From Anaeromyces robustus (taxonomy: Eukaryota > Neocallimastigomycota > Neocallimastigomycetes > Neocallimastigales > Neocallimastigaceae), in NCBI GenBank assembly GCA_002104895.1, contig MCFG01000238.1, positions 1 to 64,000 of the forward strand: 64,000 nt of DNA, given 5' to 3'. The notes under the pieces are model-generated. The model searched no databases and had not been told where the DNA came from. It saw nothing but the letters and a program-made list of their open reading frames with translations. Shown piece by piece: positions 44,027-56,755 of this stretch. A program made the translations under genes and the position numbers. Each line of letters begins with the position of its first letter. Within the stretch, counting starts at the first letter, position 1.

Positions 44027-45969
44027 TTTGATCTAATAATAATTTATTAGTTATTTAAATAAATATTATTTTTTTATTTTTTATATTTTTTTTTTATATT
44101 TTTTTTATTTTTTATATATTTTTTTTATATTTTTTTCTTTTAAAAATTTTTTTTGGAAAAGGATAATAACTATAGAAATTATTTTATGTAAAAAACATAT
44201 ATTAAATCTTTAATTAATACTATTGAGGTTTTATATTAAAAACTTTAATTTTTTATTTTTAATTATATACTTATTTGTTAATTCTTATATTTAAATAAAT
44301 TTATTAATTTATTAATAATATATATTATCAGATGGAGATTCTATAATTCTTTTTTTTTTTTTTTTTTTAATATTAAAAAAATTTTTAAAAACAATATATA
44401 TTTATATTTATAAATACTATTTTTATATATTAATATTAAAGCTTATTTTAGAATTTATTAATTATTAACATTATAATTTATGTAAAACTATTTTAATTAT
44501 ACTTAATATTTAATATTTATTATAACTATTATTTATTATTCATTAATATTAATTATTATTTATTATAACTATTATTTATTATTCATTAATATTAATTATT
44601 ATTTATTATAACTATTATTTATTATTCATTAATATTAATTATTATTTATTATAACTATTATTTATTATTCATTAATATTAATTATTATTTATTATAACTA
44701 TTATTTATTATTCATCTAAAACTACCATTTTTTATTTTGTTTATTTATCATGAGATATGAAAGTAAAGAAGTAATATATAGCATTTAACAATAAAATTAT
44801 AAATTATTGTTTTTATTATATAAAATATATTTTAATAATATAAGGTTAGGTTAAATTGATTTAATTTTTATAAAAATCATTAAATATTATTTATTATGTG
44901 ATAATTAAATAATGTGATATTTTTTTAGTCATAGCTGGTTTATTAGTGTAATTTGATTAATAGTTTATTATTTTATTATTTTATATAATAAATATAATAC
45001 AATATTATTATATTATTAGCTATAAACAAAATACAAGAAAAATCACTTATAATAACTTATTTTATTTATAATAATAATGTTTTGTATATTTTAGAGTATT
45101 AAAAATATTATGATTAATAATACAATTAAATTAAAATATATTATAATATATATATAAATAATATATTAAATAATATAAAATATAATATATATTATAATTA
45201 ATATATTATAAATTTTATATAATAAAATAATTTATTACTGAAAGATAAAAATTTAATATATAAATAAGTTTAAATTATACAGATATACCAATATGCTACA
45301 CATTTTTTATATCATAAAATTATATTAAATAGTTTTAATAAATGTTAAAAAAAAAATAAAAATGTTGTGTTTTAATTAATAAAATAATTAAAAACAAACA
45401 AATTAATAAGATTTGTATTTATATAGTGATTTTTAATTTTTACTGCTTTAATAATTAATAAAAAATTTTTTTTTTTTTTTTAAAATGAAAAGTTACAGGT
45501 TTTTTTAAATTATTATAAAATGAAACTATTTTCTAAAGAAAATTATATTATATATAAATTATTTTTATTAATTTTTTTTTAATAAAAAAAATATAAAATA
45601 CATGAAAAAAATTATTATATAAAGAATGTTAAGTTATAATAAACTTTTTGAAACGTCTAGTGGTAATTTCTAAATTTAATATTATTAAAATTCCTACCTT
45701 TACATAATATTTATATTTTTTCATTAAATTAAATAAATAAAAAAGAAGTAAATATATTTTGTATATTTAAAATATTAATATATATTTTTCTTTTATTATA
45801 TATATTTATATTCAAAACTTGTATAATTTTTTTTATTTAATGATATGAATATTGTTCAATCTAATAAATTACTCAATATAAATGTATTTTACATTATTTT
45901 TTTTATCTTATATACAAAACAGTAAAAAACAAAAAAAAAGTTGATACTTTTCATTTACCACCGATAATA
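44027..45969. promoter_or_regulatory. Divergent intergenic region between copine and LisH-WD40 genes
   Basis: About 1.9 kb that must contain promoters of both flanking genes. It includes a 43-bp minisatellite (44515-44716), a T run at 44351-44368 and otherwise A/T noise. No coding signal. Confidence 0.5.
44515..44716. repeat. 43-bp minisatellite, about 4.7 copies
   Basis: The hexamer ATAACT recurs at 44522, 44565, 44608, 44651 and 44694, exactly 43 bases apart. Between these points the copies are virtually identical, each made of ATTATTTATTATTCATTAAT plus an ATTAATTATT-like half. The last copy breaks off after TTATTCAT at about 44715. Confidence 0.95.
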
Positions 45970-46212
45970 ATGCCTAAAAATCAAAGTCAAATAAAAAATA
46001 AATTTAATTTTCAATTTCAAGAAGAACATGAAATTGAAAACTTAAATTCTCAACATTCATTTAAAAATAATGAATTTTTATTAAAACCTATAGAATTAAA
46101 TACCACAACAGTACTTCCAAGCATTAATAACTCAAAAAAAACAATATACCCATATATTCAGCAACAGTTTAAATTAAATAACAATAATAATAATAATTTA
46201 ATTAATAATAAC

Positions 46213-46272
<60 letters not shown>

Positions 46273-46695
46273 TTAAATAAAAATAATATAAATAATAATT
46301 CAAATAATCATAATAATTTTATAGCAAATTTAAATACTTCTTTTAATGAAGAATTAAATTCAGAAAATTTTGAAAAGAAAATATATACTGATAAAAAATT
46401 TGATTTTTATAAATCAAATACTTACAGTGTTAATAATGATGAAAAGACATATGAAAATATTCTAAATAATAAACAGAAAAAATATGATAATAAGTTAAAT
46501 GATAATGCTAAAAATAATATAAATATCCAGACAGAATTATTAAACAAAAATTATAATAATTTATCAAATACAATACCAAAAGATAATAAAGATATAGATA
46601 AAGATAAGAAAGAGGTTTTAAAGGCTATGAAGTCAAGTGATAATTTTATATTATCACATACTCTTAATAATTATGTGAAAGAAAGTATTTGTAAC

Positions 46696-46759
<64 letters not shown>

Positions 46760-46899
46760 GTAATAATAATAGAATTAGTAATAGTAATAATATTAATAAT
46801 AGTAATAAAAATAACAACAATAACAACAACATTAACAACAACAACAACAATAATAATAATAGCAACAACAATAACAACAACAACAACAACAACAACAAC

Positions 46900-46951
<52 letters not shown>

Positions 46952-47866
46952 GTAATAATAAAGGTAATATTTCTCATAAAGTTAATAAAACCTCAGGTTC
47001 TAGAAGAAAAAGTTGGTGGGACAATACAAAGAACAGAAGTGACGAAATACAAAGAGTTAAAGAACTTTTAAGAAGTAATACTGAGTTAATACAAGATGGT
47101 AATAATTCGGAAATTTCAAATAATAAAAATAAACTAAATGATAATAGTAATAAAAAAAGTCTCAGTGGTTTAAATAATATTATTAATAATATTAATGATA
47201 ATGTTATATATAGTCATAGTGAAAAAAATGATATAAATGATACAAAAATTATGAATTCAAAATTACAACGAATGAAGTTAATCCAACAACGTAACTCATC
47301 AAGTTCTATTAAAGAACTTTTAACATTTAATTCTGATAACAGTAAAGAGGAGAATAATATTGAAACTAATATTGATAGTCATAAATTATCTATATTGTAT
47401 AATAAACAAAAGAAAAATGAGCTATTACATACTTCAACAATACTCAAAGAATTGTCTTGTAATACTGAACATCAGTCACCTATATTAAATAATAATATAA
47501 ATGAAAATGAACAGGAATTAAAAATGGAAAAAAGTTTTATAAATAACAAAGAAAATTCAGATTTATTAGAAAATAATATAGATGATAAAAATGATTTAAA
47601 TATAAATGAAAATAATAATAATATTATTAAAAAAATGATAAGACGTGATAAGATAAATTCTATTGAATTGAATATATTAAATGATTCAATAAAAAATAAA
47701 GCTCTCAATAATGATTATAATAAAAAAGAAAATGATATTGACAACAACAACAACAACAACACTAGTAACAATAATAATAATAATGTCAACGTTGACAACA
47801 ACAACAACAACATTAGTAATAATAATAATGACAATAAGGACATCGTTGGCAACAACAACAACACTA

Positions 47867-47897
<31 letters not shown>

Positions 47898-49374
47898 GGA
47901 CAGCGTTAATAATAATAATAATAATAATAACAGTAGTAGTACCAATAAAAATGAAGATCTTTTTTCTTATTCAAATGGTTGTTATTTTATTTAAATTTTA
48001 TTAATTTTTTTTACAAATTTATTTTCATTTCAATTTTACTAAATTTTATTTTTTAAAAATATTTTATGTTAATTAGGTAATAGAAATGATAATAATGCTA
48101 AGAACACAGAATTTTTGAATAATTATTTAGAAAGTAACCTTAAATATAAAATAGAAAATAATAGATATAATAATAATAATAATAATTTTGTTGATGATAA
48201 TCTAATATCAAATAAATTATTAAAGGAATCAAAAAATACTTTAACTAATTCATTAAAAAGTAGTGAGTCAGAAAAAAGTAACATAAATCATAATGAGTTT
48301 TATAATAATATTAATACCAATATATCCAATTATGAAATTATAGATAAACATGATATTAATATTAAAAATGAAAATGGAAATTATGATAATTTAAGAAAAT
48401 CTGATTTTAACTATCATTATAATGAATACTTAAGTAATAATAAAAAAGAAGTAATTAAAAATAATGAGAATTTAGTTGAACTTCAGAGAGAAACAATAAA
48501 AAATAAAAACCTAAAAATTAACGATAGTTCTATTTCTAATTCAATTGAATATAACCTTAACCCAATAGGATTGAAAAATATAGATAATAAAGAATATAAT
48601 ACAAATAATAATAAAAAATACGAAGTAAATGCAATCAATGATAGCATTAAAACAACTTTTAATAATAAACATAAAGACAATGATATCAATCATAACGAAC
48701 ATAATATTAGCAACAACAACAACAATAATAAAAATAACAATGATTACAACAATAATTATAATATCAATAGCAGTAATAATAATAACAACAACAATAATAA
48801 TAATAAAAATAACAATAACTATAACAATAATTATAATATCAATAACAATAATAATAATAACAACAACAACAATAATAATAATAATAATCAATATCAAAAA
48901 TCTGTAAATAATATAAATTTAAAAAATGATTTAAAATATATTAATATAGAATATAGTACTTTAAACAATTCAGAAAATATAGAATCAAATTTTGGAACTG
49001 ATATAAATAATAATAATAATAACAAAGAAAATCATGATAATGTACAACACACAGACCTTAAAAATAGCTGTAATATATAATAATATTATTATAAACATAT
49101 CTTAAATTCTAATGAAATATTAACGATTATTAATAATTATATATTAAATTAGTACATAATTTTTCAGAAAAATCTAGATACTTACAATATATTAAATATT
49201 TGAAGAATAAAATAAATGATTATAAAGAAATTGAAAAAGACTATAATCAAATGATTTCAAATTTTCAAAAATTTCAGGTTATTTATTTAATTAGTTATTT
49301 ATTTAATTATTTAATTAATTAATTAATTATTTATTTATTTATTTAGTTATTTATTTATTTATTTATTTATTTAG

Positions 49375-49421
<47 letters not shown>

Positions 49422-50724
49422 TATATATATTTATATATTTATTTATTTATTTATTTATCTATTTATTGTCTATATTTAAATATAATAATCATTAATAATT
49501 TTTTCTAATAAATTAGTATTATGATCAAAATGAGGAAAGATTACATGTTTCACCTTCAGCCATTAAATTAATTATGAATTACCTGCATCATTATGGTTAT
49601 GATCATTCAGTAGAAGTTATTAAAAATGAAACAGGTATAGGAGCAAATGCTGAAAATTATAGAACATTAAAGCAACTTATAAATAAGAAAGAATTTGAAA
49701 AAGCCATAAAATTTTCAAAGTATATTATAAAAATATTATTTTATTATTAAATATTATTAAATATATTTAATTAATATGTAAATTTTTTATCATTTTTTTA
49801 GAGAAGTATATGAATCTAAATCTACATCTGAAAATAGATTTAAATCTTGTAAGTTATACTAAATAGATAAATTAATAAAAATTTTGAATAAATAATTAAT
49901 ATTTATACAAAATATATATTAACTTATTATTATCTATATTTTAATAAATATCATACTTAAAAGCATATGAAGATTTACTATATATTTTGAATAAATATTT
50001 ATTGTTAAAATTTTTACAAGAGAAAAAAAAAGATAAAGCTATTTCTTTATTTGATAAATTTATTTGTAGTCATATACAACAAGAAATTGAAAAAGGTGGC
50101 TCTAGAGCAGAATGGTTTATTAAAGGTAAATTAATTAATAAATAAAATAACTTAGATAATAAATTTAATTATATAATAATTAATATTTATAATTTATATA
50201 TAGATCATAAACTTCTTTCTACGTTAATAAATATTGATTATACAACAGAAATTGAAAAATTTAACACTTTTTTTAACTCTTGGAATTGGGAAAAAGAAAT
50301 AAATCAATTTTGGGAATATGGTATTAAAGCATATAAATCATCTTATAACTTAACAAAAAGTTCATCATCTTCTTTTTCATCATCATCATTTTCTCATGTT
50401 TCCGAAGAACAAACTAATATACCATTATTTTCTTATGTATTAGCAGCATATTTCCTTGAAGAAGATGAAATATTAAATAATAATAATTATAAATCATCTT
50501 ATAAAATATTAGATAATATTAATGAATTTTCTAAAGAAATGAAATCAACATTTAAAAAAAATCGTAGCAATATCTATATTAAAAATATCGATGAAAATTT
50601 TAATAATACTTTAGTTTCAGTTTCTAATAATCATTTAAATGTTAATGTAAATGATCAAAAAAATACAAATAATAATCCTCATGTACCAAATTTAAATATA
50701 GTTGAAAAATCCAATTTTGATTCA

Positions 50725-50823
<99 letters not shown>

Positions 50824-53049
50824 TATAATAATAATGTAATTTATACAATTACTGCAAATAAAAGAAGAATTAAATCTGCAGGAGTATTTAGAAGTATAGA
50901 TAATTTAGATAATGCTATTAATACACAAAATGAAAGAAGAATTCATTCATCACATTCAACTCAGTCACTCAATAGGAAAAAATCACAGAATTTCATTAAT
51001 TCTGCTACATCATTAAATAATATATATAATTCTATAGAACTACAAAATGATAAATTAAGTAATATAAACCAATTTAAAGGTTCTGTAATTACAAACAGTA
51101 TGATGAAACCTGATTTTAGTATATCAAGACAAACAAAAACTCCAGGTATTTTAAATATAGTAATAACTATGTATTATAATATTATCATTATTAAATACTA
51201 TGCTATTAACTTTATATTTAATTTTATTATATTTTATGTTATATACTTTTTGTTTTTTTTTTAATTTTTTTTTAATACTCCATTAATGAAGATAGTTCAT
51301 ATACTTATCAAAATCAATATCTAGAAAATGAGGTAATTAATTATATAAGTAATGAATTAATGATTTAATTATTAATTAATTTGATTATTATTGAAAATAA
51401 ATTCAAAATTGTAATATAAATGCTTATATTAATGAAATATATACATTTTCATATTTATTTTTTCATAATTTTTACATTATTAGGCCTTTCCTTTAATATC
51501 AAATGATAATGAAACATCTAGTTTTATATTTTCTTCATGTATAGGACCAATGATGGGAACAATTAGAGCATTAGATATAAAATTAGTTCCTTCTACTAAT
51601 CAGTAAGTATTATATACTGATAATAATATATAATATAAATTAGATTGTTTTATTCAATAATTAAATAACTAAAAAATATATAAATATATTATAAGAATAA
51701 TTGGTGCTTGTGCAAATGGTGATGACCGTGGCGACAGAAAAATATCTTTATGGGATTTGAATACTTCTTCATTAATTACTCAATTAGATAATAAAACTAG
51801 TAAAACAGTATTAACATTATCTTTTCATCCAGTATGGGAAGATATATTATTAAGTAGTGATATGGAATTTGATGTTAAACTATGGAATTGGAAAACAGGA
51901 AAATTATTAAGAATTTGGAAGAAGCATCATACTAGAATTATCCATAAAACAGATTTTATTCCAGGAAATTATGAAATGTAAGAATCGAATTAAATATCTT
52001 AATAAAAGATTTTACTATTAATAAATATATTAATATTTTTATATTATTAATTATTATTATTGTATTATTTTTTATAATATATAATCTAAAGGGCTGTTTC
52101 ATGTTCTAGTGATCAAAGTATAAAAATATGGAATGTTACAAATGAAGATTCAAAAATAACAAGTATTCATTCTAATGAACCATTTACTTCATTTACTTTT
52201 TGGGGTGATGGTCATAATCAAGTCTTAGTAACATCTTTAAATTATAGTTTGAAATTATATAAACTTAGAACAAGTTCATTACTTCATTCTATTATATTAC
52301 CAGATCTGAAATCAAACAAAACTCCAATTACTTCAATAACATCACATCCTATACAAAATAATTATATCTTAATTTCCAGTGATAATAAGCTGCTTCTTTT
52401 TGATCTTCAAACCTCAACTATTTTAAAAACATATAGTGCAAGAGAAATACTTCCAGGAGTAAGGATAATATATATATATATATATATATTATTAACTAAT
52501 ATAACAATAATTTTATTAATATATAAATCATATAAATTACTAATAATAGCAAAGAATACAGGGTGAATTTAGTCCTTGTGGTAATTATATTTACTCTGGA
52601 TGTGCAGATGTAAAATCATTTGATTCTAGAAGAACAAGCTTACTTACTAATAGTAATAATTCTACCACAAATATTAATCCATCAACAAATAATGATGATT
52701 ATAAGGAATCTTCTATGAGAAATAATACAACTGGTATATTTATATGGAAATTACAAACAGGAAAGCTTGAAAGAAACGATATGACTTTAATGGAAGACTC
52801 TGTACTTAATAATAATGTTGGAATATATCCTGTAACACTTTGTAAATGGTAAAACATTAAATATTATCAATTTTATTGAAAAAAAATATTTCATATTAAT
52901 ATAATTTTTTTTAAAATTTTTAACATATAAATAGGATTGAAATAAACAATGAAACAAATAAAAAAGAAAATGAAACATTAAGTAATAATATTAGTAAAAT
53001 ACTAATTAGTGGAAGTTTAGATAGATATATAAAAATATTCACGGGCTAA
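45970..53049 (+). CDS. LisH and WD40 repeat protein with very long poly-Asn N-terminus
   Basis: Exons: 45970-47977, 48077-49069, 49153-49277, 49517-49719, 49802-49848, 49964-50125, 50204-51145, 51292-51332, 51484-51602, 51696-51977, 52092-52458, 52562-52848, 52935-53049; all in frame, 1896 aa. The first donor is the unusual GTTGTT. Residues 1-1000 are hydrophilic and Asn-rich, with (AAT/AAC)n-coded runs. A coiled-coil piece (KNKINDYKEIEKDYNQ) leads to a LisH motif (IKLIMNYLHHYGYDHSVEVI) and a CTLH-like helical region. A second poly-Asn run and a low-complexity linker follow, then about six WD repeats to the end (DRKISLWDL, DVKLWNWKTGKLL, SIKIWNV, SLKLYKL, GIFIWKL, DRYIKIF). The LisH plus helical part weakly recalls WDR91/ARMC9; WDR47, SMU1 and TOPLESS share the LisH-WD40 layout. 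Likely a scaffold; exact orthology unknown. Confidence 0.85.
46690..46962 (+). repeat. AAT/AAC trinucleotide arrays coding for poly-Asn
   Basis: Two long AAT arrays (46693-46757 and about 46902-46950) flank a stretch of AAC-biased units, so over 70 Asn codons lie in about 270 bases. Similar arrays occur at 46194-46272, 47743-47935, 48709-48890 and 50729-50821 in the same gene. All keep the reading frame, and AAT and AAC blocks alternate. Confidence 0.95.
49330..49466. repeat. TTTA array in intron 3 of the LisH-WD40 gene
   Basis: TTTA units with TTAG and TATA interruptions occupy most of the 239-bp intron 49278-49516. Same strand orientation as the arrays in the RING/SPRY copy 2 and DNAAF10 introns. 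Confidence 0.85.
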
Positions 53050-53464
53050 TCAACATAAAATTTTATCCTATTAATTCATATAATTGTATTGTAAATAATT
53101 AAAATATTATAACAAACATTTATAATAAAAATCATATAATATTTATAACTAAATATTGATATTGAAAATTTTAAAAATATATTATTATAACATATTTCTA
53201 TTTTAATAAATCCATTTGTCCTTTCATTCTTCACAATTTCAATTTTTATTCATTATTTTTTAATCTATATATCTTTTATTATAATTATAATTATAAATAA
53301 TTCAAAGTTTATTTTTCTTAATTAACACAAAAATAAAAATAATACACATATATTTTTTATTTTTTTATTTTTTTATTATTTTTTATTAGTAATATTTATG
53401 TGCTTTTGTTAATATTAAAACAATATTACTACTACTCAGATATCTAAAAGCATAACTAATTAAC
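53050..53464. other. Convergent 3' intergenic region, LisH-WD40 gene and RPL3
   Basis: 415 bp between the stop codons of two converging genes. A/T-rich, no coding signal. Confidence 0.6.
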
Positions 53465-54738
53465 TTAGTTCTTCTTTTCAACATCCTTCTTAAGAACACC
53501 CATGAAAGCATCCTTTTCTTCAGCAGTTTGGAAGCGACCATGTCCGAATTTGGAGGCAGTATCGATGAACTTAAGGTTAATTGGTTCAGTAGAAGCACGG
53601 CTGGCGTTAGTAAGAACTGACTTACGAAGGGTAATAACTCTCTTCTTAACACCTGGGCAAGAACCCTTGATCATAACGAAATCTTCGTTAACAATACCGT
53701 AGTGTGGGAAACCACCCATTGGAGTAATCTTCTTTTCAGTAATATCGAATTCAGTAGAAGCACTCTTAGCATCAGAACCGTTGGCAATACGGTAAATCTT
53801 CTTGTTCATTTCGGTACGGTGGTGGTAACCATCTTGACCAGAACGAGCAACAGAGTACATAACGTGGGATGGATGCCATGGACCAATACAAGCAACCTTA
53901 CGAAGACCACGGTGAGTCTTACGTGGAAGTCTAGTAGTACCCCAACGGTGAGTAACACCTTCGTAACCATGACCCTTAGTAACAGCAATGGTATCAATAA
54001 CTTCACCTTCAGCAAAGACAGACTTAATATCAATAGTCTTTTCGAAGTTGGCCTTAGCAAAATCAACCTTATCAGCAATAGAACCACCATTTAATTGGAT
54101 TTCCATAATATGAGCCTTCTTTTGACCAATGTTAACCTTACGGATTTGGGTGTGGGCAAGAACACGAACAACGGTACAGTATTTCTTAATTCTTTCTAAT
54201 TCTCTTTCAATTGGCTTAGCAGCTTCGGCGTACTTCTTGGCGTATTTAGTGAAAGCCTTCTTCTTTGAGTGGTACCAGTTCTTGTAGAAACGACGTTTGA
54301 CTTCATCGGAAAGATGTTCAGACCAGACAGTGGTTAAACTACGAAGACCACGTGGGGTTTCAATGTAACCAACAACACCAACAATAACCATTGGTGGAGT
54401 TTCAATGATGGTAACGGCTTCAACGACTTCTTCAGTCTTGTTTAATTTAGAACCTGGACGTTCAATATCACGAACAACGTGAGTCATACCAGCCTTGTAA
54501 CCAAGGAAAGCAGTAAGGTGAACAGATTTCTTAGAATCATCCTTTGGGAAAGTCTTAACCTTACCTCTGTGGCGGGCAGCACGCTTACGTGGTAAGAAAC
54601 CAAGGGAACCGTGACGTGGACACTCGTACTTACGATGAGACTAAAAATATATTTTAAAAAATTATATATTAATATTTCAATCCATTAATTATTAAAATCA
54701 TTATTATTAAATCATTATTAATTTCAATACTCTACCAT
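53465..54738 (-). CDS. RPL3: 60S ribosomal protein L3 (uL3)
   Basis: Core protein of the large subunit near the peptidyl-transferase centre. Exon 1 is the ATG alone (54738-54736), exon 2 54640-53465; intron 95 bp (54641-54735, gtagag...ttttag). Joined protein 392 aa (yeast 387), starting [20 protein letters not shown], with [87 protein letters not shown] (the family W-containing loop) and [13 protein letters not shown]. An ATG at 54487 would give a shorter frame, but it encodes the Met of KAGMTH and cannot be the start. Codons are strongly biased (Lys AAG, Arg CGT, Val GTT, many C-ending), far from most other genes here, as expected for very high expression. Divergent from VMA10. Confidence 0.98.
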
Positions 54739-55587
54739 TTTATCGTAATTAAATATAAATTAAAGAGGAAGTTTTTCTAATTTTTGCAATTTGTTTTTTA
54801 TTTTATATGATATACTTCTAAATTATTGGTTGAATATATTTGAATATTATCATTTTAAAAAATTATTGGTTAAATAAAAATTCTTAAAAATGACTGGTTA
54901 TTATAGAAATATAATATATATAAAATTATATAAAATTGAATAACAATTTACATTAATCTATGTATATCACATGATTTTGAATATATTTATGTTTTTGTAT
55001 TGTTAGTAATATAACATAAGTAATATAACATAAAATATTACACAATTTATATTAATCTGTGAATATCATGTGGTTTCAAATATATTTATGTTTTTCGTAG
55101 TATTATATCATAAAATATTTACATTCTTAAATATTTTAAATATTTTTTAATATTTTATCTTTTTATAATATTTATGTATAAATAATTATATAACATTTAT
55201 CTATTCCATTAAATAAAAAATGATTATTTTTTTAATATTTATGTATAATAATTATATACTATTTTGTTGACATAACTTAACATTAATTAATAATCCAATC
55301 ATTTAGGATGATTATTGATATATATAAAGTGACATCATTTCGAAAAAAATATATAGTTAATTATTATATTAGGTTCATTGGGTAAATTAAGATAAAAAAT
55401 TTAATATGATTGGATAATCAACTTCAAGCCAAATTAATATATTAATTAAAACAAAAAATCATTACAGTTACAAAACAAAAATCAAAGTAATATTTGATAT
55501 AATAAATATAAAATTATTAATTTTTTTTTTTTTTAAAAAAAGTTTTTGATATTTTTTATACTAAATATTATAAAATAATTAGGAAAA
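54739..55587. promoter_or_regulatory. Shared divergent promoter region, RPL3 and VMA10
   Basis: 849 bp between two divergent ATGs. Two ATTGGTT motifs (CCAAT boxes on the opposite strand) lie at about 54825 and 54865, 90-130 bp upstream of the RPL3 start and on its coding strand as AACCAAT. An ~95-bp segment is duplicated (54944 and 55043). The CCAAT assignment is by motif only. Confidence 0.45.
54944..55140. repeat. Tandem duplication of ~99 bp in the RPL3/VMA10 intergenic
   Basis: Copy 1 from 54944 and copy 2 from 55043 share CAATTTA-ATTAATCT, a TATCA-ATG core and AATATATTTATGTTTTT in order, with several substitutions. The copies have diverged, so the event is not recent. Confidence 0.7.
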
Positions 55588-56755
55588 ATGGTATATATAT
55601 AATTTATTTATTTTGTATATTTATGATAATATTTTGTAGGGATGTTTTATGGCAAATTCTGAAATATGGAAAAAAAATAATAATGACAAATAAATTATAA
55701 ATGGGAATTATAAATATTGAAAATTAAATGATTGTATAATAAAGGATACTTAATATTTATCAAATTAAAAAAAAAATACTTAACAAAAAAAAAAAATCCA
55801 GACATGTTATTTTTTTTACTTTTAGATTTGAAATTTTGTTTTAAAGTCTATTGAAATCACGTAATAGATAATTCAAAATTAAATTTGATACTGGAAATAA
55901 TTCTCATATTTCAAGATTAATGTTTATTTACAATACATCAAATAAAATTTATTTTAATAGAAATGAATTATTATTAAATAAAATATTACATGAAACATAT
56001 TGAATTGATACAAATAAATACTCTTTATATGTTTATTTATATTATTAAAATTATATGAATTAATACAAATAAATATTCTTTATATGTTTATTAATATTAA
56101 AATTTTATGAATTAATGATTTTATAATTATTATAATATATATGATAGTCTACTACAAATTCACAAGGAATTCAAACTTTAATTGATGCTGAAACTGAAGC
56201 TTCAACTATCGTTCAAAATGCTAGACAATGTAATAATAATATTAATCGATAATTTAATAATAATATATACATTGAAAATAATATTAATATTAATAAATGT
56301 TATTAATATAAATAAACAGACAGAGTTAAGCGTTTAAAGGATGCTAGAGCTGAAGCTGCTAAGGAAATAGAAGAACTTAAAAATCAAAAGAATGCTGAAT
56401 TCGCTGAATTCGAGAAGACTGTAAATATTTTTTATAATATAATTATAGTGATAATAAAAATTCAGTAAAATATTAATATAAATATTAATATTTTTATATA
56501 TTAAAAACTATTAGCACTCTGGTTCCAATGATGAAAATGCTGCAAAGGCTAACTTAGAAACTGAACAAAAGTTAAGAGAAATTGAAAATGATTACAACAA
56601 CAACAAAGAAAAGGTTGTTAGTAAATTAGTTGAAGTTGTTTTAAATGTTAAACCAACTGTAAGTATTATTAATTTTTATATTAATTCTGAAATAGAAATA
56701 ATATTAATATTTTTTTAATATATATAAATAGATTCACACCAACTACAAGATGTAA
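55588..56755 (+). CDS. VMA10: V-type proton ATPase subunit G
   Basis: Peripheral stalk subunit of the vacuolar H+-ATPase. Exons: 55588-55590 (the ATG alone), 56148-56229, 56320-56420, 56515-56658, 56732-56755; 117 aa (yeast Vma10 114). Joined start M-STTNSQGIQTLIDAETEAS, with the family pattern: GIQTLIDAE, IVQNARQYRVKRLKDARAEA, AAKEIEELKNQKNAEFAEFE, then a polar break and a second helix ending VVSKLVEVVLNVKP. The protein is one long charged amphipathic helix with a short break, as the family shows. The first intron (557 bp) sits directly after the start codon, donor gtatat; other introns are 73-94 bp. Codons are moderately biased to AAG and GTT. Divergent from RPL3. Confidence 0.92.

Noticed and set aside
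46654-46977. Antisense poly-Ile and poly-Leu frames over the LisH-WD40 gene
   Set aside because: Shadows of AAT/AAC arrays; the sense frame continues into conserved domains through proper splice sites.
53806-54094. Plus and minus frames of 94-130 aa overlapping RPL3
   Set aside because: Shadows of the strongly biased RPL3 coding frame.
55900-56010. Short open piece containing DTGNNSHIS in VMA10 intron 1, considered as an old retroelement protease fragment
   Set aside because: Too short, with no neighbouring element parts or end repeats; chance is at least as likely.
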